A DNA stretch of 9,912 nt from a bacterium. Lineage in GTDB: Bacteria > Myxococcota_A > Bradymonadia > UBA7976 > UBA1532. How positions within the stretch are numbered: the first letter of the stretch is position 1; every line of letters starts with the position of its first letter. The notes below the pieces were generated by a model. The model had not been told where the DNA came from and did not search any database. It saw only the letters and a list, made by a program, of their open reading frames with translations. Below are positions 5,514-9,912 of this stretch, in pieces. The position numbers and the translations under genes are program-made. The stretch is taken from NCBI GenBank assembly GCA_030424955.1, contig JAUHVS010000166.1:1-9912 (forward strand). Direction: 5' to 3'.

Positions 5514-5519
5514 GGACCC

Positions 5520-6698
5520 ATGCACCACCGCGGCCGACACCACCTCGGATACTGCACCAACGTGCACCCCGGCGAGGGGCTGGACGCCCTGCACCGCGTG
5601 CTCCGAGAGGACGTGGCCGCGGTCAAGGCGCGGGTCAGCCCCGGCGCCCCGCTGGGCACGGGGCTGCGCCTCGGCCACGCCGCCGTCGAGGCCCTGCGGG
5701 CCGATCCGGGCCAGCAGGCGGCGCTGGCAGACGCCCTCACCGCCGCGGGCCTGTACGCCTTTACGGTCAACGGGTTCCCCTACGGCGACTTCGCGGCGGC
5801 GGTGGTGAAGTCGGCGGTCTACCGGCCGGGCTGGGCCGACGCCCCGCGGCTCGACTACACGCTGGCGCTGGCCGAGGTGCTCGCGGGCCTGCCCGGCCCG
5901 GCGGTGCGCAGCCTGAGCACGGTGGGCGGCGGCTTCCGCGGCGACGGGCACGGCCCCGAGACCCAGGCGGCGATGGTGGCGCAGCTCGACGCGGCGGCGC
6001 GGGGGCTGGCGGAGCTGGCCGATCGCACCGGCGTGGCCGTGCGGCTGTGCCTGGAGCCCGAGCCCCTGACCACGCTGGAGACCACCGACGACGCCCTGGC
6101 CCTGTTCGCGGCCCTGCGGCCCCTGGGCGCCCACGCCCGCGAGCACCTGGCGCTGTGCTACGACTGCTGCCACCAGGCGGTGCTCTTCGAGGACGTCACC
6201 GAGAGCGTCGGCCGGCTGGTGGCCGCGCAGGTGCCCATCGGCAAGGTGCAGGTGTCGAGCGCGCTGCACCTGGGGCGCCCGGCGGATCCGGCGGCCCGCG
6301 CCGCGCTGCTGGCCTACGCCGAGCCCCGCTACTTCCACCAGACCAGCGCCCTGGGGGCGGACGGCGTGGTGCGGCGGGTCGACGATCTGCCCGCGCTGCA
6401 CAGCCCGCCGCCGGGCTGGGTCGACGCGCAGGCGTGGCGCACCCACTTCCACGTGCCCATCTGGTGGGGCGGCGGCGACACCCTCGGCACCACCCGCAGC
6501 GACTGGCAGGCGGCGGTGCGGGCGGTGCTGGCCCACGGCGCCTGCGAGCACCTCGAGATCGAGACCTACACCTGGGACGTCATCCCGCCCGCCGAGCGCG
6601 CGCACCTGGAGGGTGGCGATCTGCACGCCTGCGTGGCCGCCGAGTTCGCCGCGCTGACGGCCCTGCTGGACGCCACACCCGATCCGGCGGCGCCATGA
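5520..6698 (+). CDS. eboE: EboE-family metabolite traffic protein (xylose isomerase-like TIM barrel)
   Basis: The 392-residue protein matches the EboE family as I recall it: N-terminal 'LGYCTNVHPGE' (9-19), 'VKARVSP' (35-41), 'GLYAFTVNGFPYGDF' (77-91), 'SLSTVGGGF' (131-139) and a C-terminal 'EIETYTWDVIP' (346-356). The fold is a sugar-isomerase-type TIM barrel. Candidate metal ligands are Glu179/Glu181 in 'CLEPEPLTTLE', Asp215 and His218 in 'CYDCCHQAV', His309/His311 in 'HFHVPIWW', and Glu348. EboE is encoded with eboABCDF in many bacteria; in cyanobacteria the cluster is linked to moving a scytonemin precursor to the periplasm, and in a Pseudomonas strain to nematode repellence. The precise reaction is unknown. 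No other ebo gene is visible here. The ATG 5520 has AGGGGA about 4 bases upstream. The stop overlaps the next start (ATGA), so the WD40-like partner is translationally coupled. Confidence 0.8.
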   Translation: MHHRGRHHLGYCTNVHPGEGLDALHRVLREDVAAVKARVSPGAPLGTGLRLGHAAVEALRADPGQQAALADALTAAGLYAFTVNGFPYGDFAAAVVKSAVYRPGWADAPRLDYTLALAEVLAGLPGPAVRSLSTVGGGFRGDGHGPETQAAMVAQLDAAARGLAELADRTGVAVRLCLEPEPLTTLETTDDALALFAALRPLGAHAREHLALCYDCCHQAVLFEDVTESVGRLVAAQVPIGKVQVSSALHLGRPADPAARAALLAYAEPRYFHQTSALGADGVVRRVDDLPALHSPPPGWVDAQAWRTHFHVPIWWGGGDTLGTTRSDWQAAVRAVLAHGACEHLEIETYTWDVIPPAERAHLEGGDLHACVAAEFAALTALLDATPDPAAP

Positions 6699-7612
6699 GC
6701 AAGGCGGGCTTCTTGATCGGGCTGGCGCTGTCGGCGGGCATGGGCGTGGTGGCCCTGCGCCGGGCCATGCAGCCCCCCCCGCCGCCGGCGCCGCGCACCT
6801 TCGTGGCCACCTCGGCGCTGGCCAGCGGCCCCGACGGCCGCCCCTGGTCGGGGGACATGACGGGGCGCATCGGGCCCCACGGCGGGCCGTACCGCTTCGC
6901 CCACGAGGGCCCCGTGCGGTCGCTGACCGTCGAGCCCGACGGCGGCACCTTCAGCGTGGGCGCCGACTCGGTCGCCCGCTTCGCCGCCGACGGCCGCCCG
7001 GTGCAGCGCTGGCGGTTGCCCGACCGACACCTCAACGCGGCCCTGGCCCTGGGCGAGGACGTGCTGGTGGGCGCCGAGCGCGGCGACGTGGCCCGGCTCA
7101 CCCCCGACGGCCCGCCCCGGTGGCGGGTGCGGGCGGTGCACGGCCGCGCGGTGTTCGGCCTGGCCCTGGCGCCGGACGGCGAGCGCGCGGCCTCGGTGGG
7201 CGCCGACGGGCGGATCATCATCTGGCGGGTGAGCGACGGCGTGCAGGTGGCCGCCTGGGCCGCCCACGCGGGCCTCGCGCTGGCGGTGGCCTGGCCCGCG
7301 GAGGGGCCGATCAGCGTCGGCAGCGACGGCGAGCTGGTGTGGTGGACCCCCGAGGGGCAGGCGGTGCGGCGGATCACCACCGGGCACGCGGGCGTGGCCC
7401 GCGGGCTGATCGTGGGCCCCGAGCGGGTGATCACCCTGGGGGGCGACGACACCATCCGGGTGTTCGGGCGCCTCGACGGCCGGCCGGGCCCAGTGCTGCA
7501 CGCGGACGCGGCGCCGCTGGCCGCGCTGCTGCGCGGGCCCCGGCTGATCACCAGCCACGCGGACGGGGGTGTGCGCCGCTGGGACGTGGTCACCGGCGTC
7601 CCCGCGCAGTAA
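6695..7612 (+). CDS. Membrane-anchored seven-bladed WD40-like propeller protein
   Basis: In this 305-residue protein, residues 4-21 form a single hydrophobic N-terminal segment (signal anchor or signal peptide), followed by a Pro run (27-31). The rest is a beta-propeller. I count seven copies of the blade-ending 'G-x-D-G....W....G' pattern, at about 52-63, 89-100, 128-139, 169-182, 209-221, 249-262 and 288-301, spaced 37-41 residues apart. This makes a complete seven-bladed propeller with little room for other domains. Propellers of this kind are binding platforms; no catalytic residues are recognisable. The N-terminal anchor suggests the propeller is periplasmic. The ATG overlaps the eboE stop by four bases (ATGA), so the two proteins are made together and may act on the same metabolite or complex; that is inference. 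Confidence 0.8.
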   Translation: MSKAGFLIGLALSAGMGVVALRRAMQPPPPPAPRTFVATSALASGPDGRPWSGDMTGRIGPHGGPYRFAHEGPVRSLTVEPDGGTFSVGADSVARFAADGRPVQRWRLPDRHLNAALALGEDVLVGAERGDVARLTPDGPPRWRVRAVHGRAVFGLALAPDGERAASVGADGRIIIWRVSDGVQVAAWAAHAGLALAVAWPAEGPISVGSDGELVWWTPEGQAVRRITTGHAGVARGLIVGPERVITLGGDDTIRVFGRLDGRPGPVLHADAAPLAALLRGPRLITSHADGGVRRWDVVTGVPAQ

Positions 7613-7632
7613 CATGCGCCCCCCAGCGTGCA

Positions 7633-7645
7633 GGGCGTCGCGCCC
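7633..7645 (+). repeat. Short hairpin just before a ribosome site
   Basis: GGGCG (7633-7637) and CGCCC (7641-7645) form a perfect 5-base stem with a TCG loop. It lies in the 45-base gap after the propeller gene and three bases before the GGAGG ribosome site (7649-7653) of the next gene. No T run follows, so it is not a classic terminator. It may tune translation or be chance. Confidence 0.25.
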
Positions 7646-7657
7646 GTCGGAGGCTCC

Positions 7658-8251
7658 ATGGGTCAGTTTGTCGATCGCGTGATGGCCGCCAGCCCTGATC
7701 TCGACGGCCTGGAGGCGTGGCTCAACGGCCTCGACCCCGACACCCGCCGCGCCGAGACCGAGGCCATGCACCCCAAGGCGCAGCGCCGGCTGTGGGCCCT
7801 CGCCCGGGGCCGGGCGGTGCGGCTGGACGACCTCGTGCCCCCGGAGCGCGCCGGCGAGACCGTGCGCCACTGGGGCCGCAACACCCTGCCGCTGCCCATC
7901 AGCCGGTTCGAGAAGCGGTTCTACCGGCCCCCCGGCGGCGAGGCCGACGGCGCGCTGTGGGGCTTCAACGAGGGCGCGACCCGCAAGCTCATCGGCCCCG
8001 GCTACTTCATCGCCCGCGAGACCCAGGGCGACAGCCGGGGCGCCGCGGTGGTGGACTACTACCAGGTGCCCCCGCGGGCCCCCGACGGCTGGCCGGCGGT
8101 GAAGCCCAACACCTCGGGGCTGCAGCGCTTCGTGTTCGCCGAGATGCACGACTTCCTGCGCCGGGTGAGCCCCCACGTGTGCATCGGCCGGGCCTACAAG
8201 CGCGATCGGCGCACCGACAACTGCTTCATGCTCTGCCGGGCGGGGGACTAG
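7658..8251 (+). CDS. Conserved-looking hypothetical protein
   Basis: This is a 197-residue soluble protein with no signal peptide or membrane helix. I do not recognise the family. The first 60 residues are helical and charged ('DLDGLEAWLNGLDPDTRRAE'). The core, about 70-197, is dense in Gly, aromatic and charged residues, as in an enzyme or ligand-binding fold: 'HWGRNTLPL' (71-79), 'RFEKRFYRP' (83-91), 'WGFNEG' (101-106), 'IGPGYF' (112-117), 'VVDYYQVP' (131-138), 'RFVFAEMHDFLRRVSPHV' (157-174). It lacks the Ala/Arg bias of random frames here. The start at ATG 7658 has GGAGG at 7649-7653, a textbook site; GTG 7628 upstream is less well placed. Its TAG is followed immediately by the GTG of a LuxR-type gene, so the three genes 7658-9516 look like one operon and this protein could be a partner or target of the regulators. 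Confidence 0.75.
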   Translation: MGQFVDRVMAASPDLDGLEAWLNGLDPDTRRAETEAMHPKAQRRLWALARGRAVRLDDLVPPERAGETVRHWGRNTLPLPISRFEKRFYRPPGGEADGALWGFNEGATRKLIGPGYFIARETQGDSRGAAVVDYYQVPPRAPDGWPAVKPNTSGLQRFVFAEMHDFLRRVSPHVCIGRAYKRDRRTDNCFMLCRAGD

Positions 8252-8947
8252 GTGCCCACGCCGCCGGACGAGGCCGTCCGGCAGGTCCTGCAGGCCGTGG
8301 CCGCCGTGTACGGCAGCGGGCCGCAGACCTTCGTCGAGCGCGCGGCGAGCCTGCTCGCCCAGGCCGCCGCGCCCGCCGTCCCCCTCACCGCCGGCTGGTG
8401 CGATGGCGGCGGCCACTGGCGGCCCCTCATCGGCCGGCCGCCGGCGCGCCCTCGCCCGCGCCAGCACTGGACCCCCGTCACCGCCGAGGATCCGTGGGCC
8501 GGCCCCCGCCGCGCGGCGGGGGGGGTGTGGCGGGTGGATCACGGGGCCCACGGCTGGAGCGCCTGGCGGCTGGCCGGGCCCCCGACGCCGCCCCCGCTGC
8601 TGACCCCCGTGGGCCAGGCGGTGGGCCGGGCCGGCGAGCTGTGGTTGCCCCAGGCCGCGCTGCCGGGCCTGGACCTCACGCCCGCCCCCGTCGGCGTGGA
8701 CGTCGAGGCGGGCGCGCGGCTCTACGGCCAGCTCGAACCGCTCACCGCCGACTGCCTGCGCCTCGCCGCGCAGGGCTGGACCAACGCCCAGGTGGCCGAC
8801 TGGCTGGGGGTGTCGCGCAGCACGGTCACCCGCCGGCTCACCCGGGCCTACACCGCGCTGGGGGTGGCCGGGCGCCGGGAGCTGCCGCTGCCCGCCCTGC
8901 TCTCGCGGCCGAAGCCGCCCCGCGAGCCTCGACCGGAGGCCATGTGA
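8252..8947 (+). CDS. LuxR-type HTH regulator with unknown N-terminal region
   Basis: The 231-residue protein begins at GTG 8252, directly after the preceding TAG; a GC-rich GGGGG stretch serves as ribosome site. The C-terminal part (about 161-210) is a LuxR/FixJ-type DNA-binding domain: 'LTADCLRLAAQGWTNAQVAD', then 'WLGVSRSTVTRRL', then 'AYTALGVAGRREL'. The usual Glu after 'LT.' is replaced (LTADC). The N-terminal 150 residues hold no receiver, PAS or autoinducer domain that I can recognise. The start ('VRQVLQAVAAVYG...FVERAASLLAQA') resembles the front of GAF-like N-termini in deltaproteobacterial LuxR-type proteins, but the similarity is loose. With no phosphoacceptor motif, it probably responds to a ligand or partner. 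Its TGA overlaps the next start (TGATG), giving two LuxR-type proteins in one transcript. Confidence 0.8.
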   Translation: MPTPPDEAVRQVLQAVAAVYGSGPQTFVERAASLLAQAAAPAVPLTAGWCDGGGHWRPLIGRPPARPRPRQHWTPVTAEDPWAGPRRAAGGVWRVDHGAHGWSAWRLAGPPTPPPLLTPVGQAVGRAGELWLPQAALPGLDLTPAPVGVDVEAGARLYGQLEPLTADCLRLAAQGWTNAQVADWLGVSRSTVTRRLTRAYTALGVAGRRELPLPALLSRPKPPREPRPEAM

Positions 8948-9516
8948 TGGGCACCGCCCTGACCCTGACCGAGCTGCTCCTGCACATCGATGAGCTGTAC
9001 CGGCCGTCCCCCGCGGGGCACTGGCGCAAGCGCCTGGAGCGGCGGTCGAAGGCGTGGCTGGCGCGGCCCGACGCGCGGCTGCACTGGGACGCCGCCGCCG
9101 AGGCCGCCGACGCCGCGGCGGTGCGGCTGCCGCTGCCCGACCGCGCCCACCCGCCCACGGCGCTGTGCTTCGACGGGCCCCTGGCGCCCGAGGTGGTCCC
9201 GGTGGCCCGGGCGCTGGCCCAGCAGCTCGCGGCGGTGATCGCGCTGATGGCCGATCTCACCCCGGCCGGCGAGGTGCCCCCGCGCTGGCGCACCGCGCTC
9301 ACCGACCGGCAGATCCAGGCGGCGGTGCTGGCCGCTGACGGCCTGAGCAACGACGAGGTCGCCGATCAGCTGGGCATCGCGCCGCGCACCGTGGCCCGCC
9401 TGCTCCAGGACGTCTACCGGCGCCTCGGCGTGAGCGGCCGGGCGGCGGTGGCGGCCGAGATGGCGCTGATGCGGCCGCCGACGCCCTTCGTAGCCTCCAT
9501 TTCGCCGACGGACTGA
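8947..9516 (+). CDS. Second LuxR-type HTH regulator in tandem
   Basis: The 189-residue protein starts at ATG 8947, which shares its first base with the previous stop (TGATG); GGAGG at 8935-8939 is seven bases upstream. The HTH domain at about 116-170 ('LTDRQIQAAVLAADGLSND', 'EVADQLGIAPRTVARLL', 'VYRRLGVSGRAAVAAE') is a clear LuxR/FixJ type and closer to consensus than its neighbour. The N-terminal 110 residues are not recognised. They contain 'HIDELYRPSPAGHWRKRL' near the start and an amphipathic helix 'VARALAQQLAAVIALMAD' before the HTH, which could be a dimerisation or GAF-like tail. No receiver domain is present. The two regulators may form heterodimers or come from an old duplication, but outside the HTH I see little similarity between them. 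Confidence 0.85.
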   Translation: MGTALTLTELLLHIDELYRPSPAGHWRKRLERRSKAWLARPDARLHWDAAAEAADAAAVRLPLPDRAHPPTALCFDGPLAPEVVPVARALAQQLAAVIALMADLTPAGEVPPRWRTALTDRQIQAAVLAADGLSNDEVADQLGIAPRTVARLLQDVYRRLGVSGRAAVAAEMALMRPPTPFVASISPTD

Positions 9517-9518
9517 CG

Positions 9519-9524
9519 TATCCT
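9519..9524 (+). promoter_or_regulatory. Possible -10 box of a leaderless transcript
   Basis: TATCCT fits TAnnnT and ends seven bases before the ATG at 9532, which is where transcription would start. There is only a weak GGA in front of that ATG and no full ribosome site. No clear -35 is visible. The gene may equally be read through from the LuxR-type operon. Confidence 0.3.
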
Positions 9525-9531
9525 GTCGGAC

Positions 9532-9912
9532 ATGAAGCGCACCCCCCTGCTCCTCGCCGCCGTGGCCCTCGTGGGCCTGCTGGCCGCGTACCTCGTCAGC
9601 CGGACCCCCGTCGAAGGCCGCCCCGGCGCCGAGCCCGGCGCGGTGGAGGTGGTGGTGGCCGACGCCGCGCCGCCGCCGCCCCTGCCGACCCCGGCGCCGC
9701 CGCCCTCGGCCGCGCCCCCCAGCGAGGCGCCGCCGCCGGCCGTGGAGGCGGACGCTGAGCCGCCCGAGGGCGACGCGGCGCCGCCTGCAGGGGTGGGCCG
9801 CTACGGCCTGGGGCGCCACACCGTGCGCCTGCGCAGCCCCAAGGAGGCCCCCAAGGCCCTCGAGGTCGAGGTCGCGGTCCTGGCCCAGGGCGAGGCCACC
9901 CTGCGCGAGATC
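9532..9912 (+). CDS. Membrane-anchored protein with Pro-rich linker, 3' end outside window
   Basis: The first 127 residues are visible. A short basic start (MKRT) is followed by one hydrophobic helix (about 5-23). Residues about 45-88 are a Pro/Ala/Glu-rich flexible linker ('APPPPLPTPAPPP', 'SEAPPPAVEADAEPPEG'). From about 89 a folded domain begins ('GVGRYGLGRHTVRLRSP...ALEVEVAVLAQGEATLREI'). The layout of one N-terminal helix, a linker and then a strand pair 'ALEVEVAVLA...L.EI' loosely resembles FliL, a flagellar basal-body protein, but too little of the domain is present to decide. A lipoprotein is unlikely because no Cys follows the helix. It starts 15 bases after the second LuxR-type gene, possibly in the same operon. 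Confidence 0.65.
   Translation, partial: MKRTPLLLAAVALVGLLAAYLVSRTPVEGRPGAEPGAVEVVVADAAPPPPLPTPAPPPSAAPPSEAPPPAVEADAEPPEGDAAPPAGVGRYGLGRHTVRLRSPKEAPKALEVEVAVLAQGEATLREI

Noticed and set aside
3699..6626. Very long open frame on the - strand continuing upstream of mutY through the zinc-ribbon and eboE genes
   Set aside because: Only 3699-4793 encodes a recognisable protein. The upstream extension is Arg/Gly/His/Pro-rich antisense of real genes and arises because stop codons are rare at this GC content.
5520..6698. Xylose isomerase or endonuclease IV for the TIM-barrel gene
   Set aside because: The barrel type is shared, but the motifs 'YCTNVHPGE' and 'GLYAFTVNGFPYGDF' fit EboE and not those enzymes as I recall them.
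6566..8551. 661-codon open frame on the - strand
   Set aside because: It lies opposite the eboE end, the propeller gene, the 197-residue gene and part of the first LuxR-type gene. Its composition (His/Gly/Pro/Ala/Arg) is that of an antisense shadow, with no motif.
9662..9790. CCG-rich repeat-like stretch
   Set aside because: It encodes the Pro/Ala linker of the last gene; the repetition follows from Pro and Ala codons and is not an independent repeat element.
1..9912. CRISPR array, tRNA, rRNA, insertion sequence or prophage genes
   Set aside because: I saw no regularly spaced direct repeats, no tRNA-like cloverleaf or CCA end, no rRNA-like stretch, and no transposase, integrase or phage structural protein.

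Overview
The DNA is extremely GC-rich (about three-quarters G+C by eye, with nearly all third codon positions G or C) and densely packed with short gaps and overlapping stop/start codons. The gene content suggests a deltaproteobacterial-type organism, most likely Myxococcota: an FHA-GGDEF diguanylate cyclase, a cysteine-rich CxxC-repeat protein, an exported metzincin with TPRs, LuxR-type regulators and a divergent type III export gate. This taxonomic guess is inference; no rRNA or marker gene proves it.

Layout. (1) 1-970, + strand: the 3' end of a FliR/SctT-like export-gate gene overlaps a FlhB/SctU-like gene by 8 bases. These are probably the last genes of a type III secretion or flagellar-type export locus lying left of the window. 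The SctU-like protein keeps the four-helix membrane part and the connecting linker but stops before the NPTH autocleavage domain. (2) 927-1364, - strand: a Cys-rich protein whose 16 cysteines all fall in one three-residue register; it overlaps the SctU-like gene tail to tail. (3) 1365-1674: a gap with no gene I can support, holding some small hairpins. (4) 1675-2787, +: a secreted archaemetzincin-type protease fused to TPRs, followed by 2794-3672, +: an FHA-GGDEF diguanylate cyclase. (5) 3699-5428, -: an unknown membrane/zinc-ribbon protein followed by mutY, joined by a TGATG stop/start overlap. (6) 5429-5519: a 91-base divergent promoter region with three palindromes. (7) 5520-7612, +: an EboE-family TIM-barrel gene joined by an ATGA overlap to a membrane-anchored seven-bladed WD40-like propeller. 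(8) 7658-9516, +: an unrecognised 197-residue protein and two successive LuxR-type HTH regulators, packed without gaps. A membrane-anchored protein that runs off the right edge follows 15 bases later.

How the genes may work together. Most are not one pathway. The clear units are the SctT-SctU pair, the zinc-ribbon protein-mutY pair, the eboE-propeller pair, and the 7658-9516 regulator operon. The points most worth following are the truncated SctU, the exported archaemetzincin-TPR fusion, the Cys-triplet protein, the eboE-propeller coupling away from recognisable other ebo genes, and the small operon with two LuxR-type proteins and an unknown partner.
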